Source: Halorussus salinus | Lineage (GTDB): Archaea; Halobacteriota; Halobacteria; Halobacteriales; Haladaptataceae | Assembly (NCBI RefSeq): GCF_004765815.2 | Contig: NZ_ML974128.1 | Coordinates: 62,001 to 126,000, forward strand | Direction: 5' to 3' | Length of the DNA: 64,000 nt | In this document: piece after piece, positions 1 to 9,775 of the stretch | How the letters are laid out: each line of letters starts with the position of its first letter | Position numbering within the stretch: position 1 is the stretch's first letter | The notes under the pieces: model-generated | Database searches by the model: none | The model's input: only the letters and a program-made list of their open reading frames with translations | Told to the model about the DNA's origin: nothing | Made by a program: the position numbers and the translations under genes

Positions 1-595
1 ACCGGAGGACGCCTTTCGGGTAGATGGGACCGTCGAGGAGCAGGAAGTCGCTCACGCGGTCGGCGTGTTCCAAGGCGTGACTGCTCTCGGCGAGGTAGAG
101 CGCCAGCGCGTGAACCACGTCCTCCTCGTACTGGTTCTCCGGGAGGTGGGTATGGACGATGCGGCGCTTGCTCCCCTCGCCGTACGCCTCCCAGTCGGTG
201 CCGAACGTCTTCGAGGTGTCGTTCGAGTGGAGCGCCTTCACGACGGTCCGGCAGTCGTGGAGGTCCAACTCCGAGGGCGTGGCGCTCATCGCGGCGTGGG
301 CCACGTCGAGAACTAGTCCGTTCTTGAACGGCCGGGGGTTCAGCGTCCCGGCGTCGAGGCCGTGGGTCGTCGGGAAGGGCGGCTCTTCGAGGGCGATCTC
401 CTCGCAGTTCGCCCGGCGGCGCGACTGGTCGCCGAGCGCTTCGAGAATCGGCTCGGCCGCGTCGCCGTACAGCGGGTCGAGGTAGTGTTCCCACACGTCC
501 TCGGCGGCGTCCCGGTGGTCTCGGTCCTCGGCGTCGTAGTCGATGTGGTCGGCCAACCCCGCGATGCCGTCGAAATGCACCGGGTCGAGGGTCAT
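1..595 (-). CDS. nurA: NurA-type DNA repair nuclease, N-terminal part (runs off the window)
   Basis: Only the first 198 codons are inside the window; the rest lies left of base 1. The translation opens MTLDPVHFDG and carries phrases that I recognise from haloarchaeal NurA proteins, including the FKNGLVLDVAHAAMSATPS stretch and, near residue 185, the LLLDGPIYPK segment that matches the metal-binding acidic motif of the NurA fold. NurA is a 5'-3' nuclease that works with the HerA helicase and Mre11-Rad50 in end resection at double-strand breaks. The start is the ATG at 595, next to a short intergenic region shared with divergent gpmI. HerA is not visible here but could lie beyond the window edge. 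Family assignment is from remembered similarity, not a search. Confidence 0.82.
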   Translation of the reverse strand, partial: MTLDPVHFDGIAGLADHIDYDAEDRDHRDAAEDVWEHYLDPLYGDAAEPILEALGDQSRRRANCEEIALEEPPFPTTHGLDAGTLNPRPFKNGLVLDVAHAAMSATPSELDLHDCRTVVKALHSNDTSKTFGTDWEAYGEGSKRRIVHTHLPENQYEEDVVHALALYLAESSHALEHADRVSDFLLLDGPIYPKGVLR

Positions 596-730
596 GGGAA
601 ACTGGTTCTCGCCTTTCCGGCAAAAAGGGTTGGGTTCGACTCGGTTTCGGTTCTGCTTCTGTGATTGGTCGCTTCGATTCGGTCGAGGTGGCGAGAAGCT
701 AGCTTTAGGCTTGAGCAGAGGAGTCTGCCG

Positions 731-858
731 CACCGCAACCCCCGCACAGCACCGCATCGGCCTCACACCTCCCCAACCTCCTGCGGTCCTCGCTGCGCTG
801 CGGTCCTTGTTCCCTCGCGCGGTGGGCGCGGCGCATCCACGCCGCGCCCGCACGCGCC
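731..858 (-). repeat. Dispersed intergenic repeat family D, copy 1
   Basis: Read on the minus strand, this stretch has a GGCGCGTGCGGGCGCG start, a GC-rich inverted repeat, then the hallmark GGTTGGGGAGGTGTGAGGC (760-778) followed by a G/T-rich tail with GCGGTGCTGTGCGG. The same order of blocks recurs at 2572-2760 and 43994-44230 on the plus strand. The middle segments differ between copies. Function unknown; it could be a non-autonomous mobile repeat or a structured RNA element. Confidence 0.7.
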
Positions 859-859
859 G

Positions 860-934
860 GAGTGGATGGTTCCGAGTCGTTCCCGAGTGGATGGTTCCGA
901 GTCGTTCCCGAGTGGATGGTTCCGGGTCGCTCCC
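860..934. repeat. 25-base tandem repeat, three copies
   Basis: Three head-to-tail 25-base units occupy 860-884, 885-909 and 910-934. The first two are identical, the third differs at two positions. Each unit begins GAGTGGATGGTTCCG. The array lies between repeat family D and the gpmI start. No spacers, so not a CRISPR. Confidence 0.95.
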
Positions 935-1004
935 ACTTCCTGAACCCCGTTTCGTCGTTGCCGAAGCCGAAGAGTAGTTAGGATACGACGCCCTGCCTTC
1001 GCGC

Positions 1005-2522
<1,518 letters not shown>

Positions 2523-2977
2523 CGGTTTCGACCTTCGGAGACGGAGTCTGCGAACCCGACCGTTCAACGCTGGCGCGTGCGGGCGCGTCGCCGACGGCGA
2601 CGCGCCCACCGCGCGAGGGATGAGGCTTGCGAGACGCGACGCGTCTCGCTGATCTGCGAACGCGGTTCGCAGACATCGCAGGTCGGAGCGAAGCGGAGAC
2701 CGAGTAGCGCAATCGGTTGGGGAGGGTGTGGCCCGCGGTTGCAGTGCTGTGCGGTTGCGGTGACTCCTTTTTATCGGCTTCAGAGCTGTTTGCGGTCGCG
2801 GTGGGTCGCGGTGCAGGGTGGTGACGCCTCGGAATCGGCTTCGAGATTGTTCGCGGCCCGCTCCGGAACGACGAACCAAAACCGAACCCATCCGCCCGCC
2901 TCCACCGTCGTAAACAATCCTACACCCAACCAAAAGAAACAAAATTACGTCTCAAACGGATCTACACACACCTCAAT
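2523..2977. other. Convergent intergenic region gpmI/nadC
   Basis: No gene is supported in these 455 bases. The left half is repeat family D copy 2. The right part (about 2890-2975) is noticeably AT-richer and may hold the 3' ends and terminators of the two convergent transcripts. Long open frames across it are GC-skew artefacts. Confidence 0.65.
2572..2760 (+). repeat. Dispersed intergenic repeat family D, copy 2
   Basis: It starts GGCGCGTGCGGGCGCG at 2572, continues into an inverted repeat around GCGTCGCCGACGGCGACGC, passes ACCGCGCGAGGGATGAGG, then GGTTGGGGAGGGTGTGGCC and a tail rich in GCGGTTGC. It lies immediately downstream of gpmI in the sense orientation, whereas copy 1 upstream of gpmI is inverted. 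Confidence 0.7.
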
Positions 2978-3790
2978 CTACTCTTCGGTTCGGAACGACA
3001 GGTCCAGCGAGTCCGCCGAGTGGGTCAGCGCGCCCATCGAAATCACGTCCACGCCGGTCGCCGCATAGTCGGGCACGTCCGCGAAACCGATGCCGCCGCT
3101 GGCCTCCGCCAGCACGCCGTCGGGCAACGCCTCGATGCCCTCCTCGACTTCTTCCGGCGTCATGTTGTCCAACAGCACGATGTCGGCCCCCGCCTCGGCC
3201 GCTCTGGGCGCGTCGGCCGGGCGCTCGACTTCGACCTCGATTTTGGTCGCGAACGACTTCTCGTCGCGGAAGTGCCCGACCGCCTCCTCCAGTCCCATCT
3301 CGGCGACGTGGTTGTCCTTGACCATCACCATCCCCGAGAGGGTGAGGCGGTGGGTGTCGCCGCCGCCCGCCGCGACGGCGCGCTTCTCGACGCCGCGCAG
3401 GCCGGGCGTGGTCTTGCGGGTGCCCGCTATCGCCACGTCGTCGCTGACCTCGCGCGCGAGGTCCACGGCCCGCCGGGTCGCGGTGGCGACGCCCGAGGAG
3501 TGCCCCGCGACGTTCACGGCTACGCGCTCGCCCCGGAGGAGCGACGCCGTCTCGCCCGCGACTTCCAGTAGCGTATCGCCCTCCTCGATTCGGTCGCCCG
3601 CCGCGACGGTGGTCTCGCAGTCCACGCCGAGGTAGTCGAAGACCGCGCTCGCGGCGTCGAGTCCGGCCGCGACGCCCGACTCCTTGGCGACGAGTCGCCC
3701 CGTCGTCTCGCCGGGGACGTGGTTGGTCACGTCGCGGTGGCCCACGTCCTCGTGGAGCCACGCCTCGATTTTGCGGTCAGTCACTCGCAT
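2978..3790 (-). CDS. nadC: Nicotinate-nucleotide pyrophosphorylase (carboxylating)
   Basis: NadC converts quinolinate and PRPP to nicotinate mononucleotide, CO2 and pyrophosphate, the last step of de novo NAD precursor synthesis. From the ATG at 3790 the protein is 270 residues, normal for the family, and opens MRVTDRKIEAWLHEDVGHRD. The quinolinate-binding TRKTTPGLR is at residues 124-132 and KDNH at 158-161. The longer upstream open frame is rejected because its extra residues are low-complexity and overlap nadB. The start overlaps the end of nadB by 14 bases, so translation is probably coupled. Third gene of the nadA-nadB-nadC operon. Confidence 0.96.
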   Translation of the reverse strand: MRVTDRKIEAWLHEDVGHRDVTNHVPGETTGRLVAKESGVAAGLDAASAVFDYLGVDCETTVAAGDRIEEGDTLLEVAGETASLLRGERVAVNVAGHSSGVATATRRAVDLAREVSDDVAIAGTRKTTPGLRGVEKRAVAAGGGDTHRLTLSGMVMVKDNHVAEMGLEEAVGHFRDEKSFATKIEVEVERPADAPRAAEAGADIVLLDNMTPEEVEEGIEALPDGVLAEASGGIGFADVPDYAATGVDVISMGALTHSADSLDLSFRTEE

Positions 3791-5387
3791 TCGGGGCCTC
3801 CTCGGGGTCCGCGTCGTCGGTCGCCGCTTCCTCCGATTCCGCCGCGAGGGCGTGGCATCCAACGGGGTCGGCGTCCATCGCTTGCCGGGCGACCAGCAGG
3901 GCGACCACGCTGGCGTTCCGGAGTTCGTAGAGGCTCCGGTCGGTCCGGGTTCGGGTGTAGGCGTCCACCTCGCCCTTGAGTCGCCGGAGGACCGCGGTCG
4001 CTCGCCGCAGGCCCTCGGGCGTCCGCCGGATGCCGACGTTCTCGTCCATCACGCGGCGCAGGCGGACGAACTTCTCGCGGGCGAACCCGGCGGGCAGGTC
4101 GGGGTCGCTGTCGCGGAGGTCGGGCGCTTCGACGCGCTCGTGGTCGAGGCCCCGAGCCGCGACCTCTGCCGCCGATTCCCCGGCGCGCAGGCCCCAGACC
4201 AGCCCTTCGAGCAGGCTGGTGGAGGCGAGGCGGTTCGCGCCGTGGACGCCGGTTCGGGCGCACTCGCCGACCGCGAACAGGCGGTCCAACTCCGTGCGAC
4301 CGCGGTCGTCCACCGCGATGCCGCCACAGAGGAAGTGTTCGCTCGGTTCGACCGGGATGCCTTCGGTCCAGTCCACCCCACGCTCGTCGCACTTCGCCGC
4401 GAGGTCCGGGAACTCGGACTCGAAGTCGAGCGGGGACACGTCGAGCAGGACTTCGCCGGTCTCCTCGCGCTCGTCGGCGACGGCGCGAGCCACCACGTCC
4501 CGAGGAGCCAACTCGGCGTCGTCGTGGTAGTCGGGCATGAACCGCTCGCCGTCGCCGTTCCGGAGGAGCGCGCCCGCTCCGCGCACGGCCTCGCTGACGA
4601 GGAACGGCTCCTCGCGCTCCGCGGTTTCACCGCTCCGCTTCGAGGCGCTCCGCGCCTCGCCACCCGCGTAGGCGGTCGGGTGGAACTGCACGTAGGCCAT
4701 GTCTTCCACGTCCGCGCCCGCCAGCGCGGCCATCGCTATCCCGTCGCCGGTCGCGGTCTCGGGGTTCGTGGAGTCGCGGTAGCACGCGCCGATGCCGCCG
4801 GTAGCGAGGAGGGTCGCGTCGGCGAAGACGGGGCCGGTGTCGCCGTCCGACTCCACGACTGCACCGTGGACCCGACCCTCGTGAGTAATCAGGTCGAGCG
4901 CGGCGGTGTCCTCCCGAATGGTCACGCGGTCGTGGTCCGCGAGGTGGCTCAGGAACGGCCCGAGGACGTGCTTGCCCGTGCTGGCGTCCACGTGGAGGAT
5001 GCGGGGTTCCGAGTGGGCCGCTTCGATACCGAAGTCGAACTCCGACCCCTCGCGGTCGAAGGGCACGTCCAGTGTCTCGACCAGCACGTCCGCGACGGCC
5101 TCGCGCGCGTTCTCGACCAACACCTCGACGGCCTCGGGGTCGGCGGTGTCGGCGCTCGCCTCGCGGATGTCGGCCGCGAACGTCTCGGGGTCCGAGCGCG
5201 TCGTGGCGACCCCGCCCTGCGCCCAGTGGGAGGTGGTCTCCTCGGGGCGAGTCGCCTTCGTGACGACCAGCACGTCGCTCCCTTCGCGGGCGGCCGAGAG
5301 CGCGGCCGCACAGCCAGCGACGCCGCTTCCGACGACGAGAACGTCCGTTTCGGTCGAGTCGGGGAGAGGGTTCGTCTCGTCGGTCAT
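3777..5387 (-). CDS. nadB: L-aspartate oxidase
   Basis: NadB oxidises L-aspartate to iminoaspartate with FAD; NadA then condenses this with dihydroxyacetone phosphate. The 536-residue protein shows the N-terminal dinucleotide-binding VVGSGVAGCAAAL (residues 18-30), the HWAQGGVA flavin/substrate loop near residue 55, and a C-terminal succinate-dehydrogenase-like helical domain with EGLRRAT and ELRNASVVA segments. It starts 2 bases after the nadA stop and overlaps nadC, placing it in the middle of a tight operon. It is classed as NadB rather than a succinate dehydrogenase flavoprotein by context and length. Confidence 0.96.
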   Translation of the reverse strand: MTDETNPLPDSTETDVLVVGSGVAGCAAALSAAREGSDVLVVTKATRPEETTSHWAQGGVATTRSDPETFAADIREASADTADPEAVEVLVENAREAVADVLVETLDVPFDREGSEFDFGIEAAHSEPRILHVDASTGKHVLGPFLSHLADHDRVTIREDTAALDLITHEGRVHGAVVESDGDTGPVFADATLLATGGIGACYRDSTNPETATGDGIAMAALAGADVEDMAYVQFHPTAYAGGEARSASKRSGETAEREEPFLVSEAVRGAGALLRNGDGERFMPDYHDDAELAPRDVVARAVADEREETGEVLLDVSPLDFESEFPDLAAKCDERGVDWTEGIPVEPSEHFLCGGIAVDDRGRTELDRLFAVGECARTGVHGANRLASTSLLEGLVWGLRAGESAAEVAARGLDHERVEAPDLRDSDPDLPAGFAREKFVRLRRVMDENVGIRRTPEGLRRATAVLRRLKGEVDAYTRTRTDRSLYELRNASVVALLVARQAMDADPVGCHALAAESEEAATDDADPEEAPNASD

Positions 5388-5389
5388 GA

Positions 5390-6514
5390 TTAGATTTCCA
5401 GCATGCGCTCCATCGCCGCGTTCGCCAGTTCGGCCTCGCGGGGCGCGACCTCGATGACGTTACGCTCGCGCCCGGCGACCAGTTCCTCCAGCACCCACGT
5501 CAGGTAGTTGGGGTCTATCTGGCGCATCGCGTTGCAGTCCATGCACGCGTCGCCACAGAGCGGCAGGACCTCGACCTCGGGGTGCCACCGCTGGAGGTGG
5601 TTCGTGAGGTGAATCTCGGTGCCGATGGCCCACGTCTCGCCGGGGTCGGCCTCCTCGACGGTCTGCGTAATCGTCGCGGTCGAACCTGCTTTGTCGGCGG
5701 CCTCCACGACCTCGCGGCGACACTCGGGGTGGACCACGACGTTCGCGTCGGGGTGGTCGTCACGAATCTGCTCGATATGGTCCACGCGGAATCGCTCGTG
5801 GACCTGACAGTAGCCGTCCCACAGGACGATGTCGCTTTTCGCGACCTCCTCGGCGTCCTTCCCCTCGGGGTCCCACGGGTCCCATTCGGCGATGCTGTCC
5901 TCCATCCCGAGTCGGTGAGCCGTGTTTTCGCCGAGGTGCTTGTCGGGCAGGAAGAGTACTTTGTCGCCCTGCTCGAAGGCCCACTCGAAGACCTCGTGAG
6001 CGTTCGAGGAGGTACAGACCGCGCCGCCCTGTTCGGCGCAGAACGCCTTCAGGTCGGCGTAGGAGTTCATGTACGTGATGGGGATTATCTCGGCGTCGGG
6101 TGCGGCCTCGGTAATTTCGGCCCACGCGGCGTCCACTTGCAGGGCCTCGGCCATCCCCGCCATCGGACACGAGGCTTCCATCGAGGGCAGGATGACCGTC
6201 TGGTCGTCGTCGGTGATGATGTCCGCGGACTCGGCCATGAACGTCACCCCGCCGAAGACCACGTACTCCGCGTCCGCATTTGCGGCCTCGACGCTCAACT
6301 GGTAGGAGTCGCCCACGAAGTCGGCGTGGTCCACGATTTCCCGGCGCTGGTAGTTGTGGCCTAGTATCACGAGGTCGTCGCCCAACTCCCGCTTGGCGGC
6401 CTCGATGCGGTCAGTTCGCTCGTCTTCGTCCAGTTCCCGATACGCGTCGGGCAACTGTTCGAGGTTGTCGTACTTGAAGAGACTCAGGTCGGTTTCGATG
6501 TCCGCCGTTTCCAT
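5390..6514 (-). CDS. nadA: Quinolinate synthase A
   Basis: NadA is a [4Fe-4S] enzyme making quinolinate from iminoaspartate and dihydroxyacetone phosphate. Using the ATG at 6514 (protein METADIETDL...) gives 374 residues, the usual length; the frame stays open upstream but that sequence does not look coded. Likely cluster ligands include Cys116 in EASCPMAG, Cys167 in AVCTSSNA and the C-terminal CGDACMDC group at 320-327; family members use three Cys. LGHNYQRREI at 51-60 is a typical NadA segment. It is first in the nad operon; an AT-rich TATA-like AAAATATTTTC lies about 55-65 bases upstream of the start. Confidence 0.95.
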   Translation of the reverse strand: METADIETDLSLFKYDNLEQLPDAYRELDEDERTDRIEAAKRELGDDLVILGHNYQRREIVDHADFVGDSYQLSVEAANADAEYVVFGGVTFMAESADIITDDDQTVILPSMEASCPMAGMAEALQVDAAWAEITEAAPDAEIIPITYMNSYADLKAFCAEQGGAVCTSSNAHEVFEWAFEQGDKVLFLPDKHLGENTAHRLGMEDSIAEWDPWDPEGKDAEEVAKSDIVLWDGYCQVHERFRVDHIEQIRDDHPDANVVVHPECRREVVEAADKAGSTATITQTVEEADPGETWAIGTEIHLTNHLQRWHPEVEVLPLCGDACMDCNAMRQIDPNYLTWVLEELVAGRERNVIEVAPREAELANAAMERMLEI

Positions 6515-6843
6515 TTTTGGCACAGTCAGCCACCTACGATTGTGACGGACTTCGGTCGCCAGTATTGAAAATATTTTCTCTTCATAGGGCCAGCGTGAAT
6601 CGTGAGCTAGTTTGTACGCGTTTCGTAGAGAGCGATAGCCGACGAACTTCTCGTCCGAACTCGAATAACCGCTACATATCATGGGGTGGTAGCCACTACG
6701 TGACGGGAAGCGACGGTCGAGCGTCGCGTCGAGAAGAGGAGACCCCACCAGCGTCGAGACCGACCGCGTGCCGACCGACCGCAGAGTGACCGACTGCACG
6801 GCAACCGACCGCACGACGACCGTCCGCGCGGGACCGACCGAAC
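6515..6843. other. Region upstream of nadA and downstream of the amidohydrolase
   Basis: This 329-base gap contains the nadA promoter region near 6540-6600 and, at 6756-6843, an imperfect run of GACCGACCGCA-like units. I see no gene. Confidence 0.6.
6567..6577 (-). promoter_or_regulatory. Putative TATA/BRE region of the nad operon
   Basis: The minus strand reads AAAATATTTTC at 6567-6577, the only strongly AT-rich block upstream of nadA. Its distance to the start codon would leave a leader of roughly 25-40 nucleotides. The block is itself palindromic, so it might instead be part of an operator. Confidence 0.4.
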
Positions 6844-8454
6844 TCAGTCCCGTCCGTCGTACACCACGTCGCCGTCCACGACCGTCAGCGCCACGTCGAT
6901 GTTCTCGATGTCCTCGGGATGGTCCCACGGCGACCGCTCCAAGACCACGAAGTCGGCCTTCTTGCCGACCTCTACGGTGCCCAGTCGCTCCTCGTCGAAC
7001 CCGGCGTAGGCCGCCCCGCGGGTGTACGCCCGGAGCGCCTCGGTGACCGAGAGTCGCTGGCGCTCCTCGGGCGCGTTGACCGTCTGGTGGACGCCGAACA
7101 GCGGGTCCATCGGCATGCAGTCGCTCCCGAACGCCAGCGGCACGCCAGCCTCAAGCAGGTCCGCGTAGCGGTTCGACCGCTTGCGCCGCTCGGAGCCGAG
7201 GCGGTCGTCGTAGAGGCCGCCCTCCTGCGCCCACTTCAGGAAGTTGGGCTGGACCGACGCGACGACGCCGCTCTCGGCGAATCGCTCGACGCTCTCGTCA
7301 CCGACCAACTCGGCGTGTTCGACGCGGTGGCGCGAGGAGGTCGGGTCGGCGGTCTCGTCGTAGGCGGACAGGACCTCCTCGACGGCCTCGTCGCCGATGG
7401 CGTGGGCGGTCAACTGGAGGTCGGCGGCGTCGGCCTCGGCCACGAGTTCGCGTAACTCCTCGGGCGCGACGACCCACTGACCGGTTGCCGCTTCGTCGCC
7501 GTCCGTATCGCCAGACGCGCTCTCGGCGTCGGCGTACGGCTCCGAGAGCTTCGCCGTCCGACCGCCGAAACTCCCGTCGGTAAACGTCTTGATGCCGCCG
7601 GTCCGGACGAACTCGCTCCCGTGGTTGGTCCGCAGGCCCGTCTCGACCACGGCGTCGAGGTGGTCCGACCAGTAGTTGATGCGGACCCGGAGCGCGAGGT
7701 CGCCGTCGAGTTCCATCCGGCGGTAGACCGCCGGAGCGCGGGACTGGCGCACCATGTCGTGGACGCCCGTGACGCCCTTCCGGTGGGCCTCGCGCTGGGC
7801 CGCGTCGAGGAGCGTCCGCATCTCGTCGGCGTCGGGTTCGATGGCCTCGTAGATTACGTCCACGGCCTCCTCCACGATGACGCCGGTCGGGTCGCCCTCG
7901 TCGGTCCGCACGTCCTCCTCGGGCATCTCGGCGACGTAGCGGTCGAGCGCCGTCGAGTTGACCGCCGCGATGTGCATGTCCTCGCGGAACGCCGCGACCG
8001 GGCGCTCGGTCGAGACGCGGTCCAAGTCCTCGCGGGTCAGGTAGCGCGACTCGTCCCACGTACTCTCGTCGTAGCCGAAGCCCAGAATCCAGTCGTCTCC
8101 CTCGGCGTCGCTCGCGCCTCCCCCGTCCGAATCGGCGGACTCCCCGGACTCCCCGGACTCAGCCAGCAGGGCCACGCTGTCGTCGGGCGAGTCGGCCGCC
8201 GCGAGGTCGGCGTAGACCAGCGAGCGCCCGACGTGCGAGAGGTGGGTGTGAGCGTCGATGAAACCGGGGAGGAGGACGCGCCCGCCGAGGTCTACCCCCT
8301 CGGTCTCGACGCCGTTCAGGAAGTCGAGTTCGTAGGCCTTGCCGACGCGGACGATTTCGCCGTCGCGAACCGCCACCGCCTCCGCCACGGTGTCGTCGTC
8401 GTCCAGCGCGCGTACCTCCGCGTTCGTGAAGATGTAGTCTGCCGCCGCTGTCAT
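6844..8454 (-). CDS. Amidohydrolase family protein (YtcJ-like)
   Basis: A 536-residue cytoplasmic metal-dependent hydrolase of the amidohydrolase superfamily, closest by eye to the YtcJ / N-substituted formamide deformylase type. The N-terminal beta-sandwich (ADYIFTNAEVRALD) is followed by GFIDAHTHL with metal ligands at His69 and His71; later motifs include LTAHAIGDEAVEEVL, RVEHAEL and FGSDCMPMDPLFG with a catalytic Asp. The C terminus returns to the sandwich (GKKADFVVLERSPWDHP). An acidic, Ser-rich insert lies at about residues 100-120. Substrate is not predictable. It is monocistronic with no informative neighbour. Confidence 0.9.
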   Translation of the reverse strand: MTAAADYIFTNAEVRALDDDDTVAEAVAVRDGEIVRVGKAYELDFLNGVETEGVDLGGRVLLPGFIDAHTHLSHVGRSLVYADLAAADSPDDSVALLAESGESGESADSDGGGASDAEGDDWILGFGYDESTWDESRYLTREDLDRVSTERPVAAFREDMHIAAVNSTALDRYVAEMPEEDVRTDEGDPTGVIVEEAVDVIYEAIEPDADEMRTLLDAAQREAHRKGVTGVHDMVRQSRAPAVYRRMELDGDLALRVRINYWSDHLDAVVETGLRTNHGSEFVRTGGIKTFTDGSFGGRTAKLSEPYADAESASGDTDGDEAATGQWVVAPEELRELVAEADAADLQLTAHAIGDEAVEEVLSAYDETADPTSSRHRVEHAELVGDESVERFAESGVVASVQPNFLKWAQEGGLYDDRLGSERRKRSNRYADLLEAGVPLAFGSDCMPMDPLFGVHQTVNAPEERQRLSVTEALRAYTRGAAYAGFDEERLGTVEVGKKADFVVLERSPWDHPEDIENIDVALTVVDGDVVYDGRD

Positions 8455-8622
8455 AGCAGTGACCTGCGTCGGAGAGGCGATAATCGTTGGGGAACCGGAG
8501 CGCGTCGGAGCGCGACGGGACCCGGTAGACCGGAGCGCGGGACGAGGAGACCGCGGGGCGAGAGCAGGGACGGAACCGAACTGCGAAAACGGGGACGAGA
8601 CCGACCGCGAGACGACCCGAGA

Positions 8623-8913
8623 CTACTCGTCTTCGAGGAGCGAGACGAGGCCGTCGCTACTCACGACGACTTCGTAGCCAGCGTACGCGAACTGGACGTG
8701 GCCGGTTCCCCGCGGCGTGCCGTCGTAGTGGTCCGCGAACATCGCGTCCACGGCGTCCGGGTCGATGGTCCCCGCGAGCGGTTCCATCGTCGCCGGGTCG
8801 ATCCCCGAGGCCGTCGAAACGGCGGCGACGACGCCCTCGCTGGGCGTCTGGTCGGTGTGGAGTTCGTAGGTGAACGACGGCTTCGAACTGACGGACGATT
8901 GCTTCTCGCTCAT
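8623..8913 (-). CDS. HalOD1 output-domain protein
   Basis: A 96-residue soluble protein matching the haloarchaeal HalOD1 module: FTYELHTDQTPSEGVVAAVSTASG, a DPDAVDAMFADH helix and a C-terminal VQFAYAGYEVVVSSDGLVSL strand pair. HalOD1 is a small alpha/beta domain usually found alone or as the output of haloarchaeal signalling proteins; its biochemical role is unknown. The gene lies just downstream of a Bat-like regulator (9011-9658) on the same strand with a 97-base gap. Confidence 0.85.
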   Translation of the reverse strand: MSEKQSSVSSKPSFTYELHTDQTPSEGVVAAVSTASGIDPATMEPLAGTIDPDAVDAMFADHYDGTPRGTGHVQFAYAGYEVVVSSDGLVSLLEDE

Positions 8914-9010
8914 GGATGGATTCGAACTCGCGGAGTGCGCGCCTCCTCGGAGTACGTATTTTGGTTCGCACCCCGTGGGCCTACTCGGTCCGGTTCGATG
9001 CTGAACGGGT

Positions 9011-9658
9011 TTATAAGTCGTCGCGTATCAGCGTCGCGTCCACGAGGTTCCGAAGTCCGCGCCGCAGTCGTTTCGAGACCGCCCGCGACGAGATGTCGAA
9101 CTCCGTCCCCAACGCTTCGAGTGTTGTCCCCCGCGGGTCGTCGAAGTAGCCCTCCTCGAAGGCTCTCACGATGGTCCGGCGCTGGTCGTCGGTCAGACCG
9201 TACCGCTGGCCGGTCTCCACCTCGCCGAGGTCGTTGATGCGGTCGAGACGCAGGTCGATGTCGTTGTCGGCACAGTAGCGTTGCAAGGCGGCGACCCCCT
9301 CGCGGTCGGGCGACCGGAGTCGGAACCGCCATACGTCGTCGTAGCGCATCACTTCCAGCAAGGTAGCCTCCGACTGGAGAATGCCCTCCACGAGGCCGGG
9401 CGTCGCGGTCCACACCGCCCGGATGAGCGCGCCGTCCTCGAACCGGTCGAGTACACAGACGGTGTCTACGTCCTCCTCGCGCTCCAGTTCCGCCACGAAC
9501 GCGTCCACGTCGTCGCCCGAGACCCAGAAGAACGGGAGCGCCCCGGTGTCGGTGGGGACGATGCGCTCCAGTTCGATCTGCATGTCCGGCGTGGTTGCGA
9601 GTGCGCGACCGAGCGGGAAGTCCTCGACGGGAACGGACAGTTCCGCGATGACGCTCAT
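9011..9658 (-). CDS. Bat-like helix-turn-helix transcription regulator
   Basis: A 215-residue regulator of the haloarchaeal Bat/DmsR type. Residues 1-150 form the conserved N-terminal sensor-like region (MSVIAELSVPVEDFPLGRAL...), and residues 157-213 form the HTH-10 DNA-binding domain (LTDDQRRTIVRAFEEGYFDDPRG, then EISSRAVSKRLRRG-like recognition helix). The start ATG at 9658 gives the canonical MSVIAEL opening; the longer frame upstream is the antisense of the E1-alpha gene. Target genes are unknown. The HalOD1 gene downstream may be co-transcribed. Confidence 0.9.
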   Translation of the reverse strand: MSVIAELSVPVEDFPLGRALATTPDMQIELERIVPTDTGALPFFWVSGDDVDAFVAELEREEDVDTVCVLDRFEDGALIRAVWTATPGLVEGILQSEATLLEVMRYDDVWRFRLRSPDREGVAALQRYCADNDIDLRLDRINDLGEVETGQRYGLTDDQRRTIVRAFEEGYFDDPRGTTLEALGTEFDISSRAVSKRLRRGLRNLVDATLIRDDL

Positions 9659-9775
9659 TTCCTTCCCGGTACACCAGCGGACGGTAAGGTCGTTTGGGAT
9701 GGATTTCGACCCCCGTGGGAGACGAGGCCACCCGCTTCCGGAACCACTATGCGAGGGGCGCACGAACCGCGGCGC

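Larger units (their letters stand above)
596..1004. other. Intergenic region between divergent nurA and gpmI
   Basis: This 409-base gap holds no convincing gene. It contains a copy of a dispersed structured repeat (731-858, minus orientation) and a three-copy 25-base tandem repeat (860-934) that ends about 70 bases before the gpmI start. Promoters for both divergent genes must lie here, but no strong TATA box stands out in the GC-rich sequence. Confidence 0.7.
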
